Shown here: positions 17,380 through 26,410 of the stretch, piece by piece
How the letters are laid out: the number at the start of each line of letters is the position of its first letter
Position numbering within the stretch: the stretch's first letter is position 1
NCBI RefSeq assembly: GCF_900291955.1
Contig: NZ_OLMR01000002.1
Coordinates: 434,001 to 498,000, forward strand
Reading direction: 5' to 3'
Length of the DNA stretch: 64,000 nucleotides
DNA from: Pseudoruminococcus massiliensis
Lineage (GTDB): Bacteria; Bacillota; Clostridia; Oscillospirales; Acutalibacteraceae
Notes under the pieces: model-generated
What the model saw: only the letters and a program-made list of their open reading frames with translations
What the model was told of the DNA's origin: nothing
The model's database searches: none
Position numbers and translations under genes: made by a program

Positions 17380-18183
17380 ATGAGGGTGGTATATATCAAT
17401 ACTGGAGCATGGATATTTCTTGGCGTAGTATGTGCCTTATTGATAATTGGAATAGTTATTACATATAAAGTAAAGAGAAAAATAAGAGATTTTTCCCGAC
17501 AAGCTTTTGGAACAGATAGCTTGCTTGAAGGATATAAGCAAACAAAAGAAAGTCTTGCAGAAACTCCTCGGTCACTTCACGCTATGACAAATGCACTTTT
17601 GCCAGCAATAAGCCGAGATTTTCCAGAATTTGATTATGCACAATTTCGCCAAAAGGCCGAAAATATGCTTCGTGCATATTTCAATTCGATAGAGGCTAAA
17701 AATCTTAGAGAGCTTGAGGCTGTTTCTGCAACAGATAGCATTAAAGATAAGGTTCAGGGAATAATTTCAGACCTCGCATCTATGAACAGAACTCAACACT
17801 TTGACGAGGTCACTATCCACAAAACCGAATTATCCAACTATGAAACCAAAAAAGGCTATTGCGTAATCACTCTTGAATCTGCTGTCGGACTTTATGATTT
17901 CATTACAGATGAAAACGATAAAGTTGTAGGCGGAGATAAATCTCTGAAAAGGCAGACAGTTTATTCTCAGGAGCTTATCTATATTCAAGACCCTGATAAG
18001 ATGCAGCAGGCAGGTTTCTACTCTTCAATCAGTCTTTCTTGCCCGAACTGTGGTGCTCCGATTAAAAAACTCGGAACAAAATTCTGCGAATACTGCGGTT
18101 CTGGCGTTAAAGAAATAAATATCAGAAGCTGGAGCTTCAACGATATAAAAGAATTAAACACGCAAACTAAAAAATATTATTAA
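17380..18183 (+). CDS. Tim44-like domain protein with C-terminal zinc ribbon
   Basis: 267 residues. One membrane span at residues 11-30 (FLGVVCALLIIGIVITYKV), then a soluble domain (about 70-205) whose pattern 'FDYAQFRQKAENMLRAYFNSIEAKN' matches Tim44/MBA1-like folds seen in bacterial membrane proteins. A zinc ribbon follows at about 222-242 (CPNCGAP...FCEYCGSG). The ribosome site before the ATG is weak. First gene of a four-gene operon resembling Bacillus ydjGHI, whose products form a membrane-stress complex that recruits PspA. No pspA-like gene is present in the window. Confidence 0.75.
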   Translation: MRVVYINTGAWIFLGVVCALLIIGIVITYKVKRKIRDFSRQAFGTDSLLEGYKQTKESLAETPRSLHAMTNALLPAISRDFPEFDYAQFRQKAENMLRAYFNSIEAKNLRELEAVSATDSIKDKVQGIISDLASMNRTQHFDEVTIHKTELSNYETKKGYCVITLESAVGLYDFITDENDKVVGGDKSLKRQTVYSQELIYIQDPDKMQQAGFYSSISLSCPNCGAPIKKLGTKFCEYCGSGVKEINIRSWSFNDIKELNTQTKKYY

Positions 18184-18200
18184 ATGGGAGATGTTTTATT

Positions 18201-19631
18201 ATGGGTATTATCAGAGCAGCTATTGACTCAATCGGCGGCGGTCTTGCTGATTCATGGTTGGAGGTTATCGAGCCATCAGAAATGGACATGAGAACTGTTT
18301 TTGCACCTGGTGTATCAGTTCCACAAGGCAGAAATGATAAGCGTAACAGCAATACAAAGGGCACTTCAAATACAGTTTCCAACGGTTCTATCATTCATGT
18401 TTACGAACATCAGATGATGATTCTCGTAGACGGCGGTGCTATCGTTGACTACACAGCTGAACCTGGTTACTTCAAGGTTGATAATTCCTCCTTGCCATCA
18501 CTCTTTAATGGTCAGTTTGGTGCAAGCGTTAAAGAAACCTTTAACCGTATCAAGTTTGGCGGCACAACTCCTGGCGTTCAGAAGGTATTCTACATAAATA
18601 CCGCCGAAATGGCTGGTATCAACTTCGGCACAAAGACACCTATCAACTATTATGATGGTGTTTATGATATGGATTTGAACGTTCGTGCTTTTGGTAAATT
18701 CTCAATCGCACTTACAGAAAACCCACTCGAATTCTATAAGAAGGTTATTCCAACATCTGCTGTCACAAATAACGAGGCTGTCGATATTGGCGACCTTATC
18801 AACGAAAACTACATTATGGAGTTCCTCGATGCTCTTCAGCAGGCTCTTACAGAAATTTCTGCTAATAATGTAAGAATTTCTCAGATAAGCACAAGAGCTA
18901 ACAGAGACCTCCTCAAGAGTACAATTTCTGACCTTCTCTATGAATCCTGGAGAAGAGACCGTGGTATCGTTATCGGCGATGTAGGCGTTACAGTTTCCTA
19001 CGACGACGAAACAAAGAAAATCCTTACAGAGCGCAACAAGGGTGCTATGCTTAAGGACGCAACTATCAGAGAAGGCTATGTACAGGGTTCTGTTGCAAGA
19101 GGCCTTGAGGCAGCTGGCAGCAACGCAAATGGCTCTATGGCTGGCTTTATGGGTATGGGCATTGGTATGAATACCGGCGGTAACTTTATGGGTGCTGCTT
19201 CTAACAACAATATGCAGCAAATGCAGATGCAACAGCAGGCACAACAACAAGCTCAGCAGCAGGCCGCTTATCAGCAACAACAGCAACAGGCACAGCCTCA
19301 ACAGCCTCAGTCCGAGCCTGCTCCAGCACCAGCTCCTGCACCAGTAGCAGATGGTTGGACTTGTTCTTGTGGTAAGACAGGAAACATAGGTAAGTTCTGT
19401 GCAGAATGTGGCTCACCAAAGCCAGCTCCTGCTGATAATGGTCCATGGACTTGTCCTGAATGCGGAAATCAAAATAGTGGCAAATTCTGTGCTAACTGCG
19501 GAACAAAAAAACCAGAAAAGCCAAAGAAGATTAAATGTGACAAGTGTGGATATGAGCCTGATATGAGCGGTCCTATTCCAAAGTTCTGCCCTAACTGTGG
19601 TGACCCAATCAATGAAGGCGATATGATTTAA
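18201..19631 (+). CDS. SPFH-domain protein with C-terminal zinc ribbons (YdjI-like)
   Basis: 476 residues. An SPFH/Band-7 domain of the 'virion core protein' YdjI type occupies about 1-300 (starts MGIIRAAIDSIGGGLADSW). A Gly/Met then Gln-rich linker follows (about 310-375, with long CAG/CAA runs), then an Ala-Pro stretch and three short zinc ribbons (CSCGK...CAECG, CPECGN...CANCG, CDKCG...CPNCG). In Bacillus the SPFH partner organises stress complexes at the membrane. GGGAGATG precedes the ATG by 8 bases, 17 bases after the previous gene. Confidence 0.85.
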   Translation: MGIIRAAIDSIGGGLADSWLEVIEPSEMDMRTVFAPGVSVPQGRNDKRNSNTKGTSNTVSNGSIIHVYEHQMMILVDGGAIVDYTAEPGYFKVDNSSLPSLFNGQFGASVKETFNRIKFGGTTPGVQKVFYINTAEMAGINFGTKTPINYYDGVYDMDLNVRAFGKFSIALTENPLEFYKKVIPTSAVTNNEAVDIGDLINENYIMEFLDALQQALTEISANNVRISQISTRANRDLLKSTISDLLYESWRRDRGIVIGDVGVTVSYDDETKKILTERNKGAMLKDATIREGYVQGSVARGLEAAGSNANGSMAGFMGMGIGMNTGGNFMGAASNNNMQQMQMQQQAQQQAQQQAAYQQQQQQAQPQQPQSEPAPAPAPAPVADGWTCSCGKTGNIGKFCAECGSPKPAPADNGPWTCPECGNQNSGKFCANCGTKKPEKPKKIKCDKCGYEPDMSGPIPKFCPNCGDPINEGDMI

Positions 19632-19693
19632 TGCTTTGCTAAAATTTAATGGAAGGTAGGTAGCTCCGTCTTAATCGGTGGGGCATAAAGCTT

Positions 19694-20764
19694 ATGAGTA
19701 CAGTTGCATATAAGTGTATAAACTGTGGCGGTCCACTTGAATTTAATCCTGCAAAGCAGATGTTCTCTTGCGAATACTGTAGAAGTGATTTTACAGAAAA
19801 AGAACTTAAAGACCATTTCGGCGAGCTTGATGAAAAGCTTAACGATGAAAATAACAAGGTTGACGAAACTCAGACTGAAGATGATGAATTTGGCTTTGGC
19901 GGTGTGCTTTTCTCTTGCCCAAACTGCGGTGCAGAGATTGTCACAGACGAAACCACAGCAGCTACTGAGTGCGTATATTGCCATAGTCCAGTCGTTCTTT
20001 CGGGCAGACTTGCAGGCGATATGAAGCCAAATCTTGTTATTCCGTTTGGTTTTACAGAAAAAGACGCAAAAGAAAAATTCTATGCTATGTGCAAGAAAAA
20101 GTGGTTCTTGCCAAGGGATTTTGTTTCGGACGCACACATAGACAAGATGAAAGGCGTCTACTATCCATATTGGCTTGTAGATTCAGATAAGGCAGGCTCT
20201 TGTAACGCTACTGGTAAGAAATATAGAACATGGCGTTCAGGCGATTATGAGTATAAAGAAACAAAGACTTATTCTATCTCAAGAATGGGTAATATTGCTT
20301 TTCAAAAGTTCCCACAATCAGCTCTAAGTAAAGAAGACCACCAGATGATGAAATTCGTTAATCCTTATGATAATGAGGCTTTAACCGATTTCTCTATGTC
20401 ATATCTTTCTGGTTTTCAGGCTGAAAAGCGTGATACAGAGAGGGCAGATGTTCAGGAGCAGGTCGATAAGGAGCTTCTCGAATACTCAAAGAAAATATTC
20501 AAGGATACAATGTCACAATATGACAGCGTAACCCTCGACAATATTCAAATGAATACAGTTCAGGAAGATTGGAAATACGCACTTTTCCCAGTCTGGCTTA
20601 TGACCTATAAATATAAGGATAAGCAAAAGATTTTTGCTATCAATGGTCAGACAGGTAAGACATATGGTGAATTGCCATGCTCACTCGGAAAGCTTGCACT
20701 TTTCGGGGCAGGATTATTCGTAGTGCTTAGTGCGATAATTTTCGGATTGGGGTATTGTCTATGA
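19694..20764 (+). CDS. Zinc-ribbon membrane protein (YdjG-like)
   Basis: 356 residues. It begins with a TFIIB-like zinc ribbon (CINCGGP...FSCEYCRS, residues 8-30), then a second ribbon near 78-100 (CPNCGAE...CVYCHS), a soluble domain, and one C-terminal membrane span (LALFGAGLFVVLSAIIFGLG, about 333-353). The order and sizes match YdjG-type partners of YdjI. Its TGA overlaps the next ATG (ATGA), showing translational coupling. Confidence 0.8.
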   Translation: MSTVAYKCINCGGPLEFNPAKQMFSCEYCRSDFTEKELKDHFGELDEKLNDENNKVDETQTEDDEFGFGGVLFSCPNCGAEIVTDETTAATECVYCHSPVVLSGRLAGDMKPNLVIPFGFTEKDAKEKFYAMCKKKWFLPRDFVSDAHIDKMKGVYYPYWLVDSDKAGSCNATGKKYRTWRSGDYEYKETKTYSISRMGNIAFQKFPQSALSKEDHQMMKFVNPYDNEALTDFSMSYLSGFQAEKRDTERADVQEQVDKELLEYSKKIFKDTMSQYDSVTLDNIQMNTVQEDWKYALFPVWLMTYKYKDKQKIFAINGQTGKTYGELPCSLGKLALFGAGLFVVLSAIIFGLGYCL

Positions 20765-21171
20765 AAAATATAGTAAGAAAATCCTCCGCACTTATAGCGG
20801 TGCTTATGGCTACAATGCTTTTTGCAGGAATAAGCTGTTTTGCATATGAGCAAGATAATATTTCAACTGAGCCAGAAACCTCTGTCAGCGAAATTGCAGA
20901 TAACGAGGCCGTAGAAGCCCAAGAGATTCAGCTTTACGAAGCTCAAACATCAGAAGATAAATCTCTTGGAAAGAGTCTTGCAATAGGGCTCGGCTCGGGC
21001 TTTGTAATTACCCTGATTGTATGTATCTGCATTTATTCCTCATACAAAAAGCACGGTGCAACAGAGCCATATAAGTATGATGAAAACGCAAAACTCACAC
21101 TTATAGATTCATCTGATGTGCTTGTCGATACACACATTGAAAAACGCAAAATAGAAAAAGATAATGATTAA
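20761..21171 (+). CDS. TPM-family-like membrane protein lacking the TPM domain
   Basis: 136 residues, starting at the ATG in the ATGA overlap at 20761. Signal peptide at residues 1-27 (ending ISCFAYE), a short acidic stalk of about 45 residues, one membrane span (about 75-98, IGLGSGFVITLIVCICIY) and a cytoplasmic tail with ENAKLTLIDSSDVLVDTHIE. The span plus 'LTL..SSD.LV' tail matches the C-terminal part of TPM-domain proteins (YgcG/YdjH-like), but the roughly 120-residue extracellular TPM domain between signal and span is absent. This looks like an internal domain loss in the expected ydjH position. Confidence 0.65.
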   Translation: MKNIVRKSSALIAVLMATMLFAGISCFAYEQDNISTEPETSVSEIADNEAVEAQEIQLYEAQTSEDKSLGKSLAIGLGSGFVITLIVCICIYSSYKKHGATEPYKYDENAKLTLIDSSDVLVDTHIEKRKIEKDND

Positions 21172-21175
21172 TACC

Positions 21176-21214
21176 AAAAGGCTTGAAATCTTAATTAGAT
21201 TTCAAGCCTTTTTC
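21176..21214 (+). terminator. Terminator of the SPFH/zinc-ribbon operon
   Basis: Stem AAGGCTTGAAATCT/AGATTTCAAGCCTT, then TTTTTC. Confidence 0.9.
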
Positions 21215-21221
21215 ATAAAAA

Positions 21222-21254
21222 TAACTGCCCCATTTTTATAATAAATAGGGCAGC
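21222..21254 (-). terminator. Terminator of the 21263-21919 gene
   Basis: Stem CTGCCCTATTT/AAATGGGGCAG (one G-T pair) followed on the minus strand by TTATTTTTA. Confidence 0.7.
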
Positions 21255-21262
21255 TGCTTATA

Positions 21263-21919
21263 TTATTCTGCTAATAAATTTGTTATATTATCTATATCCA
21301 GATACCAAGTACCATCTATTTTTATGAAACACATTTCAGAAATGGTTGAATTTCCTACCGCATCAGCTGCTTTAACCTCTGTTATAACAGTCGCCTTGGC
21401 AGCTCCCTCTATTTTTGCTGTTGAATCATATTTGTTATTATATTTCTCTGTCAGCTCAGAGAGGTCTTTGTCGTCTTTATAAAGCACCTCGCTCTGTACT
21501 TCATAAACAATCTTAAAATCTGTTCCATACTTTTTTTTATTGCTACGATTTTCTTGCCACAGCTTATCCTCGCAATCAAGAACCATATCATCATACTTAT
21601 TATAATTCTTGTTGGTTTCTAAAGTATAATTTATATATTCCTTTGGCAAGATTTCCATATATTCGTTGGCATCTATTTCCTGAATAGCATCAAGCTCTTT
21701 TTCTATAACTGTTGTATAGCTATTATGATTTGAGAATAGGTCTACACACATAATAATTACCACTAATGTTATAAATAATACGGCAATTACACTTATTACA
21801 GCAAGAAGTATCGTATGCCTTTTGCTCGATGTCGACTCATTTTCACTGACCTCTGCACCACAGAAGCCACAGTATTTACGACCTTTTTCTATGGATTTCC
21901 CGCATTTTGTGCAGACCAT
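21263..21919 (-). CDS. Zinc-ribbon membrane-anchored protein, 218 aa
   Basis: The start is set at the ATG at 21919; the GTG at 21928 lies inside the AGGGTGA ribosome site. An N-terminal zinc ribbon (CTKCGKSIEKGRKYCGFCG) is followed by one membrane span (about residues 37-60, ILLAVISVIAVLFITLVVII) and an extracellular domain of about 155 residues with no recognised family, containing repeated Tyr/Asn/Lys-rich helices and ending in a 'IKIDGTWYLDIDNI' strand typical of DUF4878/NTF2-like lipoproteins. Convergent with the ydj-like operon and possibly part of the same membrane-sensing group, an inference from the shared zinc ribbon. Confidence 0.7.
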   Translation of the reverse strand: MVCTKCGKSIEKGRKYCGFCGAEVSENESTSSKRHTILLAVISVIAVLFITLVVIIMCVDLFSNHNSYTTVIEKELDAIQEIDANEYMEILPKEYINYTLETNKNYNKYDDMVLDCEDKLWQENRSNKKKYGTDFKIVYEVQSEVLYKDDKDLSELTEKYNNKYDSTAKIEGAAKATVITEVKAADAVGNSTISEMCFIKIDGTWYLDIDNITNLLAE

Positions 21920-22092
21920 TTCAATCACCCTAAGTAAGATTATGCTATTATTGTAGTTTATTATTCAGAAGTTGTCAACTTAAAACTATATATAAAAGAA
22001 TCCACATTAATCAGCAGAACTTTTTTCTATCTTAGAACTAATTTAAGACACTTAAAAGCCTTGCTTATAATTAACTTGATTTCAAAATCAAC

Positions 22093-22135
22093 AAAAAAAT
22101 CTCTGATGCTTAACATTAAAACATCAGAGATTTTA
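22093..22135 (-). terminator. Terminator of the Mrp/NBP35 gene
   Basis: Stem AAAATCTCTGATG/CATCAGAGATTTT followed on the minus strand by TTTTTTTG. Confidence 0.85.
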
Positions 22136-22142
22136 TAATTTG

Positions 22143-22976
22143 CTAAATAGAAATTTTCTTTTCTATAATATCTGCTGCTTCATCAGCTGGCTCATTTATA
22201 ATGGACTCTATTCTGCCACTATCAGAAATCTTTGCAAATTCCGAATCTATCGGGAATCTTGCAAGAATATCAACACCATAAGCCTTTGCAACCTCATCAA
22301 GCTTACTTTCACCGAAAGGATAGAGTCGCTTGCCACAATCAGGACATTCAAGATAACTCATATTCTCAATAACGCCAAAAATAGGAACCTTCATCATCTT
22401 AGCCATTTTAACAGCTTTTTCTACAATCATAGAAACAAGCTCTTGTGGAGAAGTAACTATAACAATTCCATCAAGAGGAATTGACTGAAAAACTGTCAGC
22501 GGAACATCACCAGTTCCCGGTGGCATATCGACAAACATATAGTCGATATTATCCCAATGTGTTTCGCCCCAAAATTGCTTAACTGCACCTGCTATCATAG
22601 GTCCACGCCAGACAATAGGGTCGCTCTCGTTATCAAGTATAAGATTTGCAGAAATAATTTCTATTCCTGTTTCACTTGTTGCTGGTTCAAGTCCTTTATC
22701 GCTACCAATAAGCTTTCCCTTAATGCCAAAAGCCTTTGGAATAGACGGACCTGTAATATCGGCATCGAGGATAGCCGTTTTATAACCTTTTCTATTGAAC
22801 ATAACCGCAAGAGATGAGGTTACAAGCGACTTTCCAACTCCGCCCTTTCCACTTACTATTCCTATAATGTGCTTAACACTGCTATGCTCATTTAGCTTTT
22901 CGAGAAAGCTTTTTTTATCACGAGCTTCACAGTTGGCAGAACACGAGCTACAATCGTGTGTACATTCTTCAGACAT
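22143..22976 (-). CDS. Mrp/NBP35-family iron-sulfur cluster carrier ATPase
   Basis: 277 residues. A deviant Walker A GIVSGKGGVGKSLVTSSLA lies near residue 38. The N-terminus carries a Cys cluster (CTHDCSSCSANC) like NBP35 proteins, and the C-terminal CPDCGK pair (residue about 211) is the site where subunits bridge a 4Fe-4S cluster. The MFVDMPPGTGD motif is intact. The family assembles and delivers iron-sulfur clusters. The next gene in the transcript direction is absent; a terminator follows directly. Confidence 0.92.
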   Translation of the reverse strand: MSEECTHDCSSCSANCEARDKKSFLEKLNEHSSVKHIIGIVSGKGGVGKSLVTSSLAVMFNRKGYKTAILDADITGPSIPKAFGIKGKLIGSDKGLEPATSETGIEIISANLILDNESDPIVWRGPMIAGAVKQFWGETHWDNIDYMFVDMPPGTGDVPLTVFQSIPLDGIVIVTSPQELVSMIVEKAVKMAKMMKVPIFGVIENMSYLECPDCGKRLYPFGESKLDEVAKAYGVDILARFPIDSEFAKISDSGRIESIINEPADEAADIIEKKISI

Positions 22977-23001
22977 TTTCTTTTACTCCCTAAGGTAAAT
23001 A

Positions 23002-23589
23002 TTATTCTTTATCTTCACTACTATTATCATTCTCAGCCTCAGCGTGTATAGCGTCCTCATCGTCATCATCATTAATAACAACTTCGCCACTGCCTTCAGA
23101 TTCAACAGTAAAATCATCATCATTAATTTCATCATCTGTTACATTTGTATCTTGCTGAACAGAATCAGAATTATCTATTTCATACCCGCTAATAAAAGTA
23201 TACGGTATACCATATCCAAGAACGATAGACGCAAGATAGATAATAGGTGAGCAAGAAACGATTTCTGCTGAGAAAGGAAGCTGACTTATCATAGCTGCAA
23301 GAATGATATAGAGTGCAGGCAAATCCATAATTATGAGAGTTGCAGGAGAAAATCTTATAACCTGTTTGCCATCACCAACACGAGTTGCATAGAAAAGAAA
23401 AAGTCCAAACAAAACGAAAACAACTATACAGAGCAAAGCACGAAGCCAAGCCTGACCTACCTTATCAATCATACTCATAAAGAAATATGAACAAACTACA
23501 AAGGCAGTTATGAGTATAGCGGAGAAAACTAATCCTCCTGTATTTTTCTTGCGAGTAGATTTATTTTTTTTATTTTTCAAAGCAATCAT
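23002..23589 (-). CDS. Integral membrane protein with acidic tail, 195 aa
   Basis: A basic N-terminus (NKKNKSTRKKN) is followed by four membrane segments at about residues 19-38, 48-67, 80-100 and 108-128. The last 55 residues are a highly acidic cytoplasmic tail (repeated DDE/DDD). No family recognised. It lies 25 bases before the Mrp gene on the same strand, so the two probably share a transcript. Function unknown. Confidence 0.7.
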   Translation of the reverse strand: MIALKNKKNKSTRKKNTGGLVFSAILITAFVVCSYFFMSMIDKVGQAWLRALLCIVVFVLFGLFLFYATRVGDGKQVIRFSPATLIIMDLPALYIILAAMISQLPFSAEIVSCSPIIYLASIVLGYGIPYTFISGYEIDNSDSVQQDTNVTDDEINDDDFTVESEGSGEVVINDDDDEDAIHAEAENDNSSEDKE

Positions 23590-23675
23590 TCCTCCAAAAT
23601 CAGTATAATATACATTCTATCACAGTTAATCATAATATAATGTCAAAATAGAATTAAAAGCAAAGCTAAAAATAA

Positions 23676-24605
23676 TTATTCAGTGTCACTAATTAACTTA
23701 GCAGCCAAGCAATACCAACCCTTATCTGTACGGGTTTCAATTATTTTAAGTGTCTTTGGCAAAGCAGAAAGAACATCTTCAAGGCGAGAATCTATTATTC
23801 CGCTCATAATATAAACTGTATCCTTGTGCATATGCTTTTCTATGTCACCCGAAAGCATAATAATCGCATCAGCTACTATATTCGCTGTAATTATATCGTA
23901 TGTTCCAGTTACTTCATCAGCCAAATTGCCGTGAATAGCTGTATATCTATCAGAAACACCATTTCTTTCTGCATTTTCTATTGAGGATTTAACAGCAAGC
24001 TCATCAATATCTATTCCGATTGCACTCTTAGCGCCAAGCAAAAGTGATGCAACCGCCAAAATTCCGCTACCACAACCAACATCAAGCACAGCTGCTCCAT
24101 CACTAACATATTTTTCGAGAGCCTCAAGGCAAAGGCGGGTTGTTTCGTGAGTACCTGTTCCAAAAGCAATACCTGGTTCGAGATGGAGGACAGTTCTGCC
24201 CTTAGGGTCATAGTCCTCACGCCATACAGGGCGGACAAGCAACTTTTCGCCAATTTCTATCGGATAGAAATACTTCTTCCAATTATCAAGACAAGCCTCA
24301 ACATCACACTTATCAGTAAGAATCTTAAAATTTATATTCTCCGCACGAAAACGCTCCTCAAGAAAAGCCGTTGCCTCAGCAGGGTTATCTTCAGGGCTTA
24401 TATATATGTGTATTCTTGCAGTTTCACGATTTTTTGCAAGAAGCTCCTCATCAATAAGGTCTATCTTGGCTATTTCAAGAACTTCCTCCTCAAGTGAGCT
24501 ATAATCCTCAATATATATTCCATAGGGTACAGTCATAACTGCAATATTTTCTGCACGCTCAGTATCTTTAGCGTCAACCTCGGCTATAATCTCCGTCCAA
24601 TCCAT
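23676..24605 (-). CDS. prmA: Ribosomal protein L11 methyltransferase
   Basis: 309 residues, normal for PrmA. It trimethylates L11 using S-adenosylmethionine. The N-terminal substrate-recognition half (MDWTEIIAEVDAKDTE) is followed by the hallmark LEPGIAFGTGTHETTRLCLE near residue 145 and the SAM-binding VLDVGCGSGILAVASLLLGA near 173, then ANIVAD near 230. Separated by 86 bases from the membrane protein downstream. Confidence 0.96.
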   Translation of the reverse strand: MDWTEIIAEVDAKDTERAENIAVMTVPYGIYIEDYSSLEEEVLEIAKIDLIDEELLAKNRETARIHIYISPEDNPAEATAFLEERFRAENINFKILTDKCDVEACLDNWKKYFYPIEIGEKLLVRPVWREDYDPKGRTVLHLEPGIAFGTGTHETTRLCLEALEKYVSDGAAVLDVGCGSGILAVASLLLGAKSAIGIDIDELAVKSSIENAERNGVSDRYTAIHGNLADEVTGTYDIITANIVADAIIMLSGDIEKHMHKDTVYIMSGIIDSRLEDVLSALPKTLKIIETRTDKGWYCLAAKLISDTE

Positions 24606-24699
24606 AATCTACTTCCTTTCTAATCTTAAAATAAAAGGAAAACCCGCAAAAGAGTTTTTCACCTTAAATATCATTATTTAATGTGAGTTCAATAAATCT

Positions 24700-24995
24700 T
24701 AAAAGTTAAAAGTTTCACTCGAGGCGGCGAGCCGCCACTCCCAAGATGCGTTCTACTTCTTTGTTAAATTATTGTTTATCATTCGCATCTAAATTTTTAA
24801 AGTTAAAAGTTTCTCTCGAGCCTTTTTAAAGGCTCGTAGGTCAAGGGCAACGCCCTTGTCACCGTCCGCAGACGGCGAAACTCTTTATACTTCTCAAAGC
24901 GCAGGAGGGTAGAAAAACATTCCAAATGGAATGTTTTTCGTAGGGAACCCTCGCAGGGGGTTCCCTGACAGAACACCTGCGCTGTATAAGATATG
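24700..24995. repeat. Mosaic hairpin element R6
   Basis: Two 'AAAGTTAAAAGTTTC.CTCGA' arms (24704 and 24799), GGCGGCGAGCCGCC, AAGGGCAACGCCCTT, a CCGTCCGCAGACGG hairpin, ACATTCCAAATGGAATGT and GGGAACCCTCGCAGGGGGTTCCC. An outer pair, GCGCAGGAG/CACCTGCGC, encloses the last two. Confidence 0.85.
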
Positions 24996-25064
24996 AATTT
25001 GCTTAACAAGGTTTTTAAGTCATTATCAAACTCAAGTCATTTAATTTTACTCGGTCTGTGAATC

Positions 25065-26288
25065 CTAAGAATTTTCGCCTAAGCCCCAAAGATTAAGATA
25101 CTGATTTTTAAATGTTTTTGTAAATATCTTTTCTATAAGCGGTGTATCATCTGTTTTTTCTTCATCACTTGAAGACTCTTCAGTGCCTTCGCTCTCCTCA
25201 ATCTTCTTAACATTATCATATGAAATCATCATAAATGGAATATCAGAAATCTCTGGGTTATCTTCGCCATTAAGAACTCTAAGAATATAATCAACCGCTG
25301 TATAAGCTGTCCATTCGTAGCTTTCACTTACTGCTGTTGCAATATTACCATTCTGAACCTGCGTGAAAAGCTCTGTGCCTCCACCCCTTGCAAGAAATGT
25401 TACCCTTGACATTGCCTGCGTCATTTCAAGAGCATCAACACTATCTTTGAGCATATTGTCATGAAGAACTATAACGCAGTTGATATTTGTATCTCTCTCT
25501 AAGGCTTTTTTTACAGCATCGGAAATATTTACTGCTGTGTTTGAAATCTCCATAGCAAGTTCAGTGCAATAACCGTCTGAATACTTTGTCAATTCGTCTG
25601 TAACAGCCTTTTTCATCTCATCAGCATAGCTTACATCTGATGGGGTTACAAGAAGTGCATTAACCCTGCCTTCTTTTTCAACAATAGCATAATCTGCCAA
25701 AGCCTTGGCCTCAGCGACATAATTAGTTTTAACACTTGAATCCACAAAATGGTCATTTGTACCAACCTGTGTATTATCAATGCTTATAACCTTTATACCG
25801 TGTGCCTGAGCATTTTCAATAGCAAGAGAAATTTTATCTTTATTTATATTTCCTATAAGAACTACGGCTGCACACTGGTCAGAAACCGCATTTTCAAGTG
25901 CTGAAGTATGGGAATTTGCTGTGCCATCGGTATCATAAGCGAGAATTTCCTTAAACCCAACCTTTTCTGCAACAGACTTTAATTCCTGTGAAATATAAGA
26001 TGAATAAGTATTACTGCTTGAATCTGAAATAATGGCTATTTTCTTATTTTTAGAAATTTTCTTTGCATCTATTGATTTTGTAGCATTAAAATTCGGTTGT
26101 GATTTATATGTTTCAAGCTCGGTGGAAAGTGCTGCAAGCTTTTCCTTGCTTACCACTGCATTATTTGTAGACCTTGATTCTGTTACAGACTCCACCGCAG
26201 AACCGTTTCCATTATCCTTACAACCAGAAAGCATTGCAATAGATGACAAAACCATAGCTGAAAGCAATACTGCTAAAATTCGTTTCAT
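25065..26288 (-). CDS. Sugar-binding-type ABC substrate-binding lipoprotein
   Basis: 407 residues. Lipoprotein signal with lipobox LSGC at residue 20-23 (MKRILAVLLSAMVLSSIAML before it). The body has the type I periplasmic-binding fold of the RbsB family: KKIAIISDSSSNTYSSYISQ near residue 80, AAVVLIGNINKDKI, GIKVISIDNTQVG and YVAEAKALADYAI. An acidic Ser/Glu linker lies near residue 360-380. No ABC permease or ATPase genes are adjacent, so it is an orphan. It may feed a transporter elsewhere, or act as a ligand sensor with the WYL regulator encoded just upstream. Confidence 0.85.
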   Translation of the reverse strand: MKRILAVLLSAMVLSSIAMLSGCKDNGNGSAVESVTESRSTNNAVVSKEKLAALSTELETYKSQPNFNATKSIDAKKISKNKKIAIISDSSSNTYSSYISQELKSVAEKVGFKEILAYDTDGTANSHTSALENAVSDQCAAVVLIGNINKDKISLAIENAQAHGIKVISIDNTQVGTNDHFVDSSVKTNYVAEAKALADYAIVEKEGRVNALLVTPSDVSYADEMKKAVTDELTKYSDGYCTELAMEISNTAVNISDAVKKALERDTNINCVIVLHDNMLKDSVDALEMTQAMSRVTFLARGGGTELFTQVQNGNIATAVSESYEWTAYTAVDYILRVLNGEDNPEISDIPFMMISYDNVKKIEESEGTEESSSDEEKTDDTPLIEKIFTKTFKNQYLNLWGLGENS

Positions 26289-26410
26289 TTATAATTTCCT
26301 CCCATTTTCCCAACTATCAAAATCTGTCAGTAAAACAGCACATTCTTACGCAAATTTATTATACTTCCACATCTCTTTTATGTCAATAAACATAATTGTA
26401 ACATTACAAT

